Below, one piece after another: positions 29,329-39,385 of a stretch of 64,000 nt of DNA. This stretch comes from Nitzschia sp. pyKryTriq1 (Eukaryota; Bacillariophyta; Bacillariophyceae; Bacillariales; Bacillariaceae): the NCBI GenBank assembly GCA_956465555.1, contig OY101115.1, positions 4,378,120 to 4,442,119 on the forward strand. The letters are read 5' to 3'. Numbering within the stretch: the first letter of the stretch is position 1; each line of letters opens with the position of its first letter. The position numbers were made by a program, and so were the translations under genes. Below the pieces are notes generated by a model. That model was not told where the DNA came from. It worked only from the letters and a program-made list of their open reading frames with translations, and searched no databases.

Positions 29329-31523
29329 TCATTCATACCCGAGTTCCGCAAAGATGCTTGAAATGATGTAGTTGGAATAGAGAAAGCCATTGGGATCTTT
29401 CAACCTTAGAATCGTCCTGCTTGTACTAGTAGTAGTACTAGAATGTCTGTCGTCGTCGTGTGGCTCGCCGCTGATGTTGCCTTTCTCGTCGACAATCTCT
29501 GCCATGTCCAGTTCCAGACCGAGGGCAGCTCCTTGGACTACGGTATTACGGACATCAGTACCAAATCGTTCTTCTACCCAATCCAAATCCAGACCGTCCG
29601 AGGTTCGTAGTCTCTTCATGATCCAATCGGTCAATAGATCCGCCTCCTCCTCCTCCTCCTCCGACGTGGTTTTGCCTGTAGTCAAGGCTACAGTAGACGA
29701 CTCCTCGTCTCCTCCTCCTCCTTCTTCTTCTTTTCGTTGTTGTTGTTGATGTTGTTGCTGTTGAGTATTATTTGTGTCTCCTACTAGTAGTGCTTCCACC
29801 CAGTTATGATAGTCGGCCAATGTCTTTGGTCGGGCTTGCAATTTTCCCTGTACAAAACTCGTCGCTCCCAAACCCACAGCGTACCAAGAGCCCGAAGGTT
29901 CCCAATAGACTTGATTATGTTGACTCCTCCTGCCAGACTTGGCATAGGAACTCACTGATCGGATGATGAAGTACAGTACGGTACAGTACAGTATATTTTA
30001 TAGTAGCAAGAGTGAGTGTCAGAGACTGAATGATAAGTCACCCATCCATCCATCCATCCACTCCAGTTCCACTCCTCCAACCCGCCATGTACATACTTAC
30101 CTTCATAGTGTTCATATCCCTTGCTCTTCAAATATCCCGCACTATATTTGTACATGAAAGCTACCGATTCTTCATTCGGCAAGGCAGGAATAATCCTCGT
30201 CGTGGCAAGTTTCTTCTTCTTCTGCTTCTTCTTCGTCTTCTGCTGCTTCGCCTTGATGTTCTTGAAGGAGGAAGAACCTTCTGTATCATTGTCATTATCA
30301 CGACTACGAGTATTGTCATTGTTAGTATCATCATCCTCATCATCATCATCATCCTTGTTGTTGTTGTTGTTGTTGTTCTTGTTGTACCATGTGGAAAAGA
30401 CAGTCCCTTCTTCGACTTGCAAATCATAAATACTCAAATGGGATGGCGGGTACGGAAGTAGTAGGGAGGGTGTCGTGGCCGTTTCCAACGTTTCCATCCA
30501 TTTGGCACAAGTCAACCCCGGAACTCCGCCGGAAATGAGATCCATGGAATAACACGACGACGACGATGACGATGATTGATGATTTTTTCTTCCAAATACT
30601 TGATGGATCAAATGTATGGCATGAAAAATATCGGCTCGTCGATGCACTCGTCCCATGGATTCTAATATCGTATCGTCAAAGGATTGCACGCCCAAGGAAA
30701 TGCGATTGATTCCCAACTTTTGCAAGGCTTGGAGTTGTTCCAAATCAAAGGTACCTGGATCCATTTCCATGGTGATTTCAGCAGCAGCATGGGGTTGTTC
30801 TTCTTCTTCTTGTTGTTGTTCTTGTTGCAATGTAAAATGGGTCAAGATTCGTTCCAGAATGCCTTGAATCATGTCGACGGGTGCCAAACTGGGTGTACCG
30901 CCTCCAAAATAAATCGAAGAAAGAACCGGTTTTTCTGCTTTTGTTGTTGTTGTTGTTGTTGCTGTTGTTGTTGTTGGTTGGGAACTTTTGGATAAGAGAT
31001 GATCGAGTTCGGCAAAGAGATCGGCTTGATATTGTTCATGAATGACGTCAAAGGAAGATGAAGAAGAAGAAGACGACGTATTATTATTATGGGTATGATG
31101 AAGTCCAATGGGCACAATGGCAAAATTGCAGTACCGACATCGTCGGCGGCAGTAGGGAATGTGAACATAAAATCCAGTCCTTGCTGTAGTACCGGTAGTA
31201 GTAGCAGTAGTAGTAGTAATAATTGTAGTAGTAGTAGTAGTGTCTTCTTCTTCTTCTTCCCCCGCTGCCGCCGCCAGTAGTGGGAGGATCATGTCTTTGT
31301 GGAGCCGCCGCAGTGGAACCGAGGATACAGACTTGGGAATACTCGTACGATAATGATGCTGACGCTGACGCTGCTGCTGATGCTGATGATGATGATTTGA
31401 CGACAACAAGCCATCATCATGGCAAAGAAAAGAGGAGACGAGACTGAAAGAAACGCAAAGGGCGGCGACTCGTACGAGTAGTACTACTACTGCTGCCACT
31501 GGCAGCATTCTCCTGCGGGCCAT
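29329..31523 (-). CDS. HemW/HemN-like radical SAM protein, one intron
   Basis: Two exons, 31523-30101 and 29954-29329, across a 146-nt GT-AG intron (donor GTAAGT, acceptor CAG, phase 1). The product is 682 residues; the join restores HYEVSSYAKSGRRSQHNQVY, the conserved HemW/HemN segment. HIPYCRRRCRYCNF carries the CX3CX2C cluster site (C125, C129, C132). GGGTPS, MDPGTF, INRISLGVQSFDD, GRVHR and HLSIYDLQVEEGT follow the family order. There is no fourth Cys after the cluster motif, which favours HemW (heme chaperone, RSAD1-like) over true coproporphyrinogen oxidase HemN. The N-terminus is hydrophobic and ends SLVSSF-L, possibly a plastid-type presequence with a weak ASAF variant. Unusual: long poly-Asn/Asp, poly-Gln and poly-Glu inserts, e.g. 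the Asn/Asp tract around 30300-30380. Confidence 0.88.
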
Positions 31524-32513
31524 TCCAGCGACTGCGGCGACGACGACGACGGTACTTGTAGCTCTCCCCCTTCTTTTCTCCTTCGAGCGAAGAACTAGAT
31601 AATAACTACCGGTAGGTATACTGGTACCGGTACTGGTAGTGTGTGGGCGTTTTGAGTACAGGTGAAAGTGAGTCGGTGCGTATAAATAAGTGAATGAGTG
31701 AATGAGTGAATGAGTGAATGAGTGAATGAGTGAATGAGTGAATGAGTGAATGAATGAGTGAAGAGCGTCTACCGGTACTCTACGTGTAGTCTGTGTATCT
31801 TCTCATGATTTTTTGATTGTCACGCAGGATACAAAGGATGGTCTATATTACTCACTCTCTATTATTATTAGTAGTAGTATTGGTAGCATAGTAATAGAGC
31901 CATTATATGTGTTGTCGATGATTGTCGATTGTCGATGATGGATGATGCGGGAGGCCCGCCGCTGCATGCATGCGCATGCTAATAATCATCTCATCGTCGT
32001 TCCTCATCTCCTGCTGTTCTCGCGCGGGGTCTGGCGTGGTTGAGATGCGAGGATGCTGTACGGTAGTTTTGGGGATGTGGATGGGGATTTTTGTGGGGAC
32101 GACACAGCGGTCTCTAAAATACCAGCACACACACAAGTACAGGTACATATGTACCTGGTACTCTGGTACTCGTGCCTGGTACTGTATGTACCTGGTACGC
32201 ACCGTGCAGCTACTATACGACTTGTTCCGGGGACGGTCGCCCTGGTGATCGCTACTACTAGTATAATACCCTTGCAAGTAGTAGTACTAGTACTACCTAT
32301 CAAAAACGACTAAAAAGCAAGTTATCCTAAATAATAGTACTACTAGTAGTACTATTGGGACTCTAACTAGTAGGAGCTAGTAGTACAAACTAGTACTAGC
32401 TACGAGCTAGTAGTAGCGGCAGCAATAGTACCCATATCCTCCTCCCGTCATCAGATCGTCTTGTTCTCTTACTGCTGTGCTCTTTCTTCTACTGGTACTG
32501 CCCGACTGCTGTT
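31524..32513. other. Intergenic, rich in palindromes and microsatellites
   Basis: About 990 bases. It contains TACCGGTA palindromes (31608-31645, 31770), the GAATGAGT array (separate entry), GTAC palindromes at 32140-32200, and dense CTACTAGTAG-type runs at 32260-32415. No gene seen. Confidence 0.5.
31690..31762. repeat. Tandem array of GAATGAGT (8-bp unit)
   Basis: About eight and a half consecutive units of an 8-base repeat, with one 4-base irregularity near 31752. Confidence 0.95.
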
Positions 32514-33170
32514 TTAGTCATCGATCGGCGTGCACTGAGTGACTGTTTTAAGCGTAGTGCACTCTGTGCTGGCGGTGCATTCGGTTTGAAGCTCTGCCAT
32601 CTCGCCAGTTCCAGCAGTGGTGATTTCTGTCAACTTTTCGGTTTCTTTTTCAATCTTGTACTCGATTTCGGCTACCTCTTTGATTGCCTTTTTGTAGTCC
32701 TTCACTTCGCTCTCCAGAGCCTTGCAGGCATCGAGGTACTGATCAACAGCATCTTTCTTTTCTTCTTCTTTATCTTTGGCAGTAGCTTCAGGATCGAAAG
32801 TCGAATCTGGGAATCCGGTGACGCCGCTAACGCCACCGGCTGCAGCAGTGACAGGTGACGTGGCATCACTTTCGGCAGTAGTTGCAGTAGTCAACAGGCC
32901 TTGTTGCTTCTCAATTTCGTCTTTGATCTTCTCGCATTCCTCTTCGAGTTTGTCAAATTTCTCGTTGTACTTATCCTGGCTCAATTCTTTGCTGCTTCCT
33001 TTGCCCTCGCCTTCTTCTTCGCCTCCTTTGCCCATCATTGGATTGAGACGACGGCGTTCTGCTGCATGTCGTGAAAGAGAGGATGTACGGCCTCGAACAG
33101 CTCCATAGACTCCTGGCTGCTGGGCAAGAAGGGTGGTGGCACTCAACAAAGTAAAAATGGAAAGTTTCAT
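32514..33170 (-). CDS. Small secreted coiled-coil protein with RRRL site
   Basis: 218 residues from the ATG at 33170; the frame is open further up to 33320, but that part is low complexity (an Ile run from a GAT repeat). Residues 1-24 are a signal peptide (KLSIFTLLSATTLLAQQPGVYG). A basic site ERRRL follows at about 38-42; R-x-L cleavage sites are known in diatom silica-associated proteins. Then come two Lys/Glu-rich helical stretches (about 60-95 and 130-195) separated by an Ala/Thr/Gly linker. The C-terminus has three Cys. Family not recognised. Inferred: an exported or cell-wall protein. Confidence 0.7.
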   Translation of the reverse strand: MKLSIFTLLSATTLLAQQPGVYGAVRGRTSSLSRHAAERRRLNPMMGKGGEEEGEGKGSSKELSQDKYNEKFDKLEEECEKIKDEIEKQQGLLTTATTAESDATSPVTAAAGGVSGVTGFPDSTFDPEATAKDKEEEKKDAVDQYLDACKALESEVKDYKKAIKEVAEIEYKIEKETEKLTEITTAGTGEMAELQTECTASTECTTLKTVTQCTPIDD

Positions 33171-34397
33171 GATGATGATGATGATGATTAAAGTAGAATG
33201 ATGGCCTGAGGACGACGACCAAAGACGATGCAGAACAACAAATGGTGAGTGGTGGACTTGAATAGGAGCAACAATGGAGATCAAGGAGATTAAAAAGCAG
33301 GCAGAATGGCACCAGAGCATCTCGTTGTGATGATCAACAACATTGCTCCTGGCTGTGCTGCGTCGCCGATCATCACCATATTGATGATCCTCACCACCGC
33401 CAACACCACCACCACCATTGTCAGTTGACTTGTCCGCTCCTTGTTTGGTGCTGAGAATAGATGATATCCTCGCATGTCTTGTTCTTGTGTCATGTCATAT
33501 CAACTCACCTTACTTGATTGTTGTTTGGAAATAATGTGAGGCGAAAACTCAGATTGGAAAGTACTTTGTGAGGAAAAAATTCGGCGGTCGGTGTAGAACT
33601 ACTGATCGTGTCTTTTTGAGCACTATTACGTGCTCCTGTACACGACCGAAGAACAGCCAAAAAACAAATTTTTCGGTCAAGAATGATGAGATGGCATATA
33701 TATCATATTTATCTTTCCTTTTTACACATGGAAGAAATAATAATGACAGGCCCATGCCAGTAACAATCATATGACGAGAGGTTTGTTTTTACTCGTAAAA
33801 TCAATGAGCCCAAAGTTGGCCTTCAATTATTTGGGGCTATTATTTTGTTCGGAAAGAACAACAAAAACAATAATATTTCGGATGACTACGTGCGTGTACT
33901 ACTGATGCACTCGGATCATTCGGGTCAGTCCACTGTACTTGTAACTTGTACCGGTACGATACTGTACCGGTACTCATACAATTACAACCACTGTAGACTG
34001 GTACTTTGGGCGCCGGGCGGGGACCCGAGGAGGGAGGATGAGATAATACCGAATGGATTCTCCCTGACAACTGGTTCTTACAGTAGCGCAGAGGAAGCGT
34101 GAGATAATACCGAATGGATTCTCCCTGACAACTAATAGTAATACTAGAAGGGGAGGCCTATTCGATATGGGGGCAGCAGATGTCGATTGATTATAGTTAT
34201 AATGATCAAGAGAGATCACAGTGATAAAGATAACAAAAGAGTGAGCTTTCGCTCGCTGTTTGAAGACACTTTTGTTTCGAGGATTTGTATCTCGCCCATC
34301 GGTCATTTCATCTGTTGAATTATGACTCTTTCAACGGAAGGTATTTGACTGCCTGGACTCAGATAATCTCTCAGGTGGCGCAGGCGCCAACAAACCC
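33171..34397. other. Intergenic, no gene seen; 34-bp direct repeat
   Basis: About 1.2 kb. A GAT microsatellite lies at 33170-33187 and TACCGGTA palindromes at 33948-33975. A perfect 34-base direct repeat (GAGATAATACCGAATGGATT plus flanks) lies at 34039-34072 and 34100-34133. ORFs here look like shadows. Confidence 0.5.
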
Positions 34398-34526
34398 TCA
34401 ACTCTCTCGGACACTGTAGACCGATGGTATAGTACTGTTAGTGAAATAATTCGTTGGCCTATGCCCCTGATCGATTCCGATTTGCGTAGCAGGATCGTCC
34501 TCTCTCGGGGATACCCTTGGGTACAT
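34398..34526 (-). CDS. Small ORF ending NSTIPSVYSVRES (copy A)
   Basis: 42 codons from an ATG at 34526; the last ~34 residues equal those of the copy B ORF. It may be a truncated copy, since an in-frame stop lies just upstream of the variable segment. Shares its C-terminal 13 residues, with one change, with the 232-residue protein at 6458-7156. Function unknown. Confidence 0.35.
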   Translation of the reverse strand: MYPRVSPREDDPATQIGIDQGHRPTNYFTNSTIPSVYSVRES

Positions 34527-34589
34527 CTCCTTGCCTCGTCCTTGTCAAGGTGTGAAGGGATGGCGGGCGGGTTTTTAAAGCTAATTAAT

Positions 34590-34733
34590 CTAGAATTCCG
34601 AAGTTGGGATTTGCGATACCGAGGTTGACTCGATGATCTTATGAGGTTCATCGGTCGTCTCTCTTGGTATCGGTTTCGGGTTTGGGTGTTCGTTCGACTT
34701 CTTGTCTGTCCTTCGTTCGTTGGGGGTGGCCAT
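34590..34733 (-). CDS. Small hydrophilic ORF, MATPNERR (copy A)
   Basis: 47 residues, Lys/Glu/Pro-rich, from an ATG at 34733 to TAG at 34590. The matching stretch in copy B has TTG in place of the ATG. It may be an N-terminal or upstream fragment of the same repeated unit rather than a gene. Confidence 0.25.
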   Translation of the reverse strand: MATPNERRTDKKSNEHPNPKPIPRETTDEPHKIIESTSVSQIPTSEF

Positions 34734-34754
34734 GGCGCAGGCGCCAACAAACCC

Positions 34755-34931
34755 TCAACTCTCTCGGACACTGTAGACCGATGGTATAGTACTGTTAGTG
34801 AAATAATTCGTTGGCCTATGCCCCTGATCGATTCCGATTTGCGTAGCAGGATCGTCCTCTCTCGGTGATCCTTCCTGTTGGATCCGCTCCTGGAGGAAAT
34901 CCTTCCACTTCGGGTTACTAGGTTGCGCCAT
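34755..34931 (-). CDS. Small ORF MAQPSNPKWKDF...NSTIPSVYSVRES (copy B)
   Basis: 58 residues from an ATG at 34931 to TGA at 34755. The first ~22 residues (MAQPSNPKWKDFLQERIQQ) come from the copy-specific centre; the rest is the shared tail. The frame is kept across the join of unique and shared sequence, which supports coding. No domain recognised. Confidence 0.45.
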   Translation of the reverse strand: MAQPSNPKWKDFLQERIQQEGSPREDDPATQIGIDQGHRPTNYFTNSTIPSVYSVRES

Positions 34932-35926
34932 TGAATGGTTTGAAAGTTGCTTTTAAAGCTAATTAATCTAGAATTCCGAAGTTGGGATTTGCGATACCGA
35001 GGTTGACTCGATGATCTTATGAGGTTCATCGGTCGTCTCTCTTGGTATCGGTTTCGGGTTTGGGTGTTCGTTCGACTTCTTGTCTGTCCTTCGTTCGTTG
35101 GGGGTGGCCAAGGAGGGTTGCGAACGCGGTGCGCGCGTATCACAAGAGATAATATACCTCTCTCTACTACTACTAGCTAGTAGTAGATTAGGCTAGAGAG
35201 AGTAGTAGACGAGTAGTAGTAGTAGACCTCTACTCTCTCTACTAGTAGAGCTAGAAAGAAGAGCTCACAGATAGTTGAAATGAATAATAATTACGCTACT
35301 ACTACTAGCTTTAGGGTTTTTTGTGGGGGGGGGGACGACGACCGCCGGTGGTATAGTACTACTAGTACGTACATCATAATACAAATCGTCGTCCCTGCTA
35401 CGACGCGGCCAACAGGATGTTGTCAGTGTGAAATACGGCCAATCGCATCAAATCATCGTCCTTATCACCATCACCACCACCACCACCACCATCACCATCA
35501 CAATCTTTGTCACTTTCTTCAAGGAGGGTGCATGTGGTCGACGAGGAACAAGTGTCAACCAACGAGGCATTCGCTCGACGAGAAGATGATTGTCGAAGAG
35601 GATAGGTACTAGTACTGTACCCGTAAGAGTACTCGTAGAAGTGACCTGATCGGCGAGGGAACCGCCAATGCTACTGCGCTAATAGAAAGAACCACAGGAT
35701 GAAAAGATGATACCACCAAACATCAATGATCAATTTGCTAAAGATAACTCTCTTATCTACTACTTCGAGTAAGCTAAAGCAGCGAAAAAGTGCACTGTCT
35801 AAATTAACAATTACCTTGACGGTCGTGAGGCGAGTGGTCTCGAGTAGTAGAGGGGCTAAAAATCTCTAGAGAGAGTAGGGCTAGAATACAGAGCATGATC
35901 ATAACCGTGCTTGTCCACAGAAGATA
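34932..35926. other. Intergenic with AGAGAGTAGTAG inverted repeats and CAC microsatellite
   Basis: About 1 kb. 35150-35265 is made of ACTACTAGTAG and CTCTCTACT blocks in both orientations. A CAC/CAT run lies at 35464-35500. It also holds copy 2 of the TAAAGCAG repeat. The ORF at 35280-35612 spans the microsatellites and is not accepted. Confidence 0.5.
35769..35824. repeat. TAAAGCAG dispersed repeat, copy 2
   Basis: AGCTAAAGCAGCGAAAAAGTG, then CACTGTCTA, then about 10 bases, then ATTACCTTGACGGTCG. Both end blocks recur at 54755-54826 with a longer spacer; the first block also recurs at 9118. Confidence 0.7.
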
Positions 35927-36751
35927 TCATGCTGTTGCTTTGACATCGATCAACGATAAGTGCGTCTTGTTTCGACCGCCACGCAACAACGCACGAGAAG
36001 CAGCACGTGTACCGAACAACATCTCCCTGAGTCGATCCCAGCCATGCTTAGTATTAGGCTCGCAGGTTCTTGGCGATGATGACGACTCTTCATCCTTAAA
36101 AGCAATTGCGGCAGTCACTTTTCTTTGTCTTTGGTAGAGTCGAGCCTGGAGCCCCGCCTCGGCAATTTCGTAACTCGAAAAACCGGCGCGCTCCAGTATC
36201 TTGGAGCGACTGTCGACAGAGATCGCTCGGACGGCTCTTCTTCTAATGCTTGTTTTGTCGCCGCCCCGTTGAAAATGTCGGCGATCAACAAATCGTTCGT
36301 ACGAGTCCACAGAAACGTTGATGGTTTGTTGACACTCCCAGTCAATGCCTACTGGAGCTCCCGATGATACGCATGGATGATCGCTCAAGATGATCGGATG
36401 AATATGAACTTGAACGCTTCCGAACGATACTCTTTTCTTGGTACTCGAGTGAATTGTAGGGAATGCAATTACCGATACGGGTGATGATGGCGCCAAAAGC
36501 TCGGGAGCCGCTACCTTTAGCCCCTCTTTACGCTGGTGTCTGCGGCTCTTTTTCCTGGGTGGGCTGCCAGGCCGAACCGGCAGCTGATCTTCTCTTTGTT
36601 GTTGGTTGGGATCGCAATTCTCACCACGAGACGGCAAGGGAGCAGTCGATGATGATTCAGCTCGGAATTTTTTGCTCTTCAAAGTCTTCTGTCGTTTTAA
36701 CGACTGCTCTGGTCGAGAGGAGCTTTTGGGGGTATTATTGCGGTTCGCCAT
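35927..36751 (-). CDS. Conserved-looking diatom protein of unknown function
   Basis: 274 residues from an ATG at 36751. The N-terminal ~95 residues are basic, with nuclear-localisation-like clusters (KKSRRHQRK). An ordered core begins at RVSFGSVQVHIHPIILSDHP and continues with SSGAPVGIDWE, DSYERFVDRRH, ILERAGFSSYEI and YQRQRK. I recall similar sequence (V-x-F-x-x-V-x-V, PIILGDNP-like, GPP-x-x-IGW) as common among diatom predicted proteins; no function is known to me. No membrane segment. Inferred: possibly nuclear. Confidence 0.75.
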   Translation of the reverse strand: MANRNNTPKSSSRPEQSLKRQKTLKSKKFRAESSSTAPLPSRGENCDPNQQQREDQLPVRPGSPPRKKSRRHQRKEGLKVAAPELLAPSSPVSVIAFPTIHSSTKKRVSFGSVQVHIHPIILSDHPCVSSGAPVGIDWECQQTINVSVDSYERFVDRRHFQRGGDKTSIRRRAVRAISVDSRSKILERAGFSSYEIAEAGLQARLYQRQRKVTAAIAFKDEESSSSPRTCEPNTKHGWDRLREMLFGTRAASRALLRGGRNKTHLSLIDVKATA

Positions 36752-37307
36752 GGTAGACTACTTGAAAACAACAGAAGTAAAAATATACGTAGATTGCTGA
36801 CCTCCTCTCGGAATAAGGAAAATCGTAAGTTGTATTTTGAATCAAACGTTCGGTGAGATAGCGGATGGATTGAAATTTGAAATAGGGGGCACCAAAGCTT
36901 GACCAAAGCGTCGTCTCATTCGTTTCTGGGACCACTCCGATCGTTCCAAGACCCAGCCCGCCGAAAATCAATCCAGCCCGGGACTTCGACTGATGTCTGT
37001 GCGCGCGGACCGAGATCGAGAGACAGACAACCATACAACTCAACCGTCCGTCTGTTTATTATCCCACCAAAACCAGAAAAGATGACAGAGGACAAAAAAT
37101 AATAGCACCCACACAAAACCAGAAAAGATGGGACAGAGGACAAAAAATAATAGCAAACGAATAATAGGAAGCTAATTCAAATACGCGAGGTTGTGAAATT
37201 ACAAGGGAATATGCATTCAAAGCAAGGACATATATTTCTCCTTCGCTCAAGGGAGACATGCTCCCGTGCGATCGGTGGGTGGGTGCAAGAAAGGCGATGA
37301 GGAGAAA
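36752..37307. other. Intergenic; ~40-bp direct repeat
   Basis: About 560 bases. AAAACCAGAAAAGATG followed by ACAGAGGACAAAAAATAATA is present twice, at 37069-37107 and 37115-37155. The last ~60 bases before 37308 are almost identical to 40752-40813, the 3' flank of the second symporter gene. Confidence 0.6.
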
Positions 37308-39385
37308 TTAGGCCTCCACTTCCGTTGACTCTGGGGAGGCGACCTCCTCCTCTCCTTCAGACGAAAGATCTTTCTTTTCGTCAGTTTCCATGCCCTCCAC
37401 TTCCTTCTGGGGAGCCTGTGCAGCTGCCAAAGCCTTACGGTAAGGAATATCATAGGGCTCATAAACAGAGGGCATGGCAGCGCCCACCAAGATGAGGCAC
37501 CCTGCAAAGGCGACACATAAGATTCCCAAAACTTGGAATGGCCATGTGACGTATCCACCGTAGTGTCCAAAGAGAGGCTCGCCCTCTGCGTTGTCGGATT
37601 GCGCAAGGTTGATGAAGAGGATCAACAAAATATGAGGGATGAGGTTCTTCATCATAAAAGCCCAGATCCAAGGCATGTATCCGACGACGTCGGAAAGTTC
37701 CGCTCTGAGATCCATAACGTTCTTGAGGCACAATTCGTAGGTGATGGTTTTCCATGTCCATTGAGGTTCTTGGACCATCTTCTTCTTGAGCAGAATGTAG
37801 GTGACGCCAAGGCCTGCAAAGTAACACACAAAAAAACCGAGGAATCCTCCCCACACGGCGTTGTTGTCCAGTCCAAACCAAAGACCGCAGGCAACAATGA
37901 TGGATCCAAAAGTGGTGAACATGTAGGTGAACACAACCTCCGGACCCAGAGTTTTGATTTGTTCCTCAAGGTGGTAAATCCAACCAGCCCCAAATGTCTC
38001 GAAGAATCCGGTCAATAGCAACACAAAGTTGATGTAGAAGTCGATGGTGTCCAAGAAGATAAGACCAGCATCTGTGGCGTACATGATGCTCAGCAAAAAT
38101 GCAACAATCGAGAAAAGTGCAGCACCCTTCCACTTGGGGAATGTTTCCATTCCAGCGCGATCGTAGAAGACGGTCAAAGGTCCTTCAACGATAGAAAATG
38201 CAGAGTCGATTCCAAGAAGGAAGAGGTCGAAGAAGAGAAGGCGGACCCAATGCTCTCCTCCTGGAAGTGAACCAAAGACGACGGGCCAAGTACCAAAGAC
38301 TAGCGCAAAACCACCATACGTGACGTCGTCGACAGGAATGCCTTGCTGCCAGGCCAAGTGGCCAACGGCGGCAAATACGGCGAAACCCGAAACGAAGGAG
38401 AACATGGCGTTGGAAAAACCAATGACAACAGAGTTTTTGAACGCAGCTTCGCCACGCGGACAGTGACTTCCATAAGCAGTCATTGTTCCAAATGTGACAG
38501 AGAGAGAGAAGAAATTCTGCGACACGGCAGTACTCCAAACATCAGGTCGCTCGGTTAGAACGCTCATGTCCCATTGTCCGATGTAAGCCTTGATTCCTTC
38601 CGAGGCACCTTCCAAAGTACAGGCCTTGATCAAGAAGACGAACAAAAGTATGATTGGAAGACCCATGCTGATGTAGGCAATGCGCCCAGTCCACTTGAGG
38701 CCGAATGCGAGGCAAGCCCAAATAGTAATCCAAACGAGGGCGGAGTAGCCGACGTTGACGCCCAAGACGCGAGTGGGGCGAAGATCTGGGCCCAATGTAT
38801 CCATGCCGATGATTGTCTGTAAGAAATATGTGTGTGAGTTGATAATGTTCATTCCGGTCGATTCAATGTTGATTCTCCGTTTCTTGTACTTACATTCATG
38901 AAGTAACCCACAGCTTCTTCTCCCGTGACACCTTCCTCAGTCCAGGGAGCTTCTGAAGACCAGGACTCAAAAAAGGCGCGCGATACCCAGGCGAGCAACA
39001 TGCTGTAGTAGACCACAAGCATGTACCCACAGGCCACAGCAGAGACACCGACGCCGCGGAACCTGGCATGGAAAGTTCCAAAGACGCCGACGTTTCCAGT
39101 CTGATAGAATTGACCAAGAGAAATCTCAAGGATCAAAACAGGAAGACCGACAAAGAAGAAAGCCATCAAGCTAGGAATGAAGAAGGCGCCCCCTCCATAA
39201 TCCTTGGCGAGGGCGGGAAAACGCCAAACGTTTCCAAAACCGACGGCGCTTCCGACGGCCGCCAAATAAAAGGCCGTTCTTGACGGCCACAGATCTCGGC
39301 CACCTTCGGAGGAATCATCTGATACCTCCGTGCCAAAGGTGGCATGGCGCTTCACTACTGGTTGCGGCTCTGATTCCCCGGACAT
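37308..39385 (-). CDS. Sodium-dependent SLC6/SNF-family symporter, copy 1
   Basis: Two exons, 39385-38894 and 38816-37308, across a 77-nt GT-AG intron (phase 0); 666 residues. The start is the ATG giving MSGESEPQ, matched in the paralogue. The first membrane helix is canonical for SLC6 (AAVGSAVGFGNVWRFPALAK, with the Na+ and substrate-site backbone), followed by YGGGAFFIP, LPVLILEISLGQ, and about 12 helices in all. Helix 6-8 motifs (FFSLSVTFGTMTAYGSH, AVGHLAW) are also recognisable. Known for the family: Na+-driven uptake of amino acids, betaine, taurine or amines; the substrate cannot be read from sequence. The C-terminal tail is acidic. It lies in tandem with a second copy at 40814-42906. 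Confidence 0.93.
37376..38081. repeat. ~706-bp block identical to 40882-41587
   Basis: Shifted by 3506 bases, the two blocks show no difference that I can find: translations in several frames are identical. Sequence just outside (37320-37375 and beyond 38082) carries many substitutions. This is the signature of gene conversion between the tandem symporters. Confidence 0.85.

Larger units (their letters stand above)
34377..35109. repeat. Two-copy tandem duplication (357-bp offset) with replaced central segments
   Basis: Copy A starts at 34377 and copy B at 34734, both with GGCGCAGGCGCCAACAAACC. The flanks are nearly identical, but the middle differs completely: 34509-34572 in A versus about 34866-34950 in B. 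On the minus strand the left flank encodes the tail DDPATQIGIDQGHRPTNYF then NSTIPSVYSVRES-stop. The right flank encodes MATPNERRTDKK and on to TSEF-stop. A long minus-strand ORF through both copies (34331-35143) starts only at GTG and is out of frame with these small ORFs. Confidence 0.85.

Noticed and set aside
31690-31762. Regular GAATGAGT array as a CRISPR array
   Set aside because: It is a simple 8-bp microsatellite without spacers, in a eukaryotic genome.
34331-35143. 270-codon minus-strand ORF across the tandem duplication
   Set aside because: It begins only at GTG, its sequence is Arg/Ser-rich and simply repeats with the DNA. The small ORFs in another frame share their tail with the gene at 6458-7156, which is better evidence for coding.
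35280-35612. 110-codon ORF over the CAC microsatellite
   Set aside because: The His run is a translation of the simple repeat, and the rest is CTAGTAG-type sequence.
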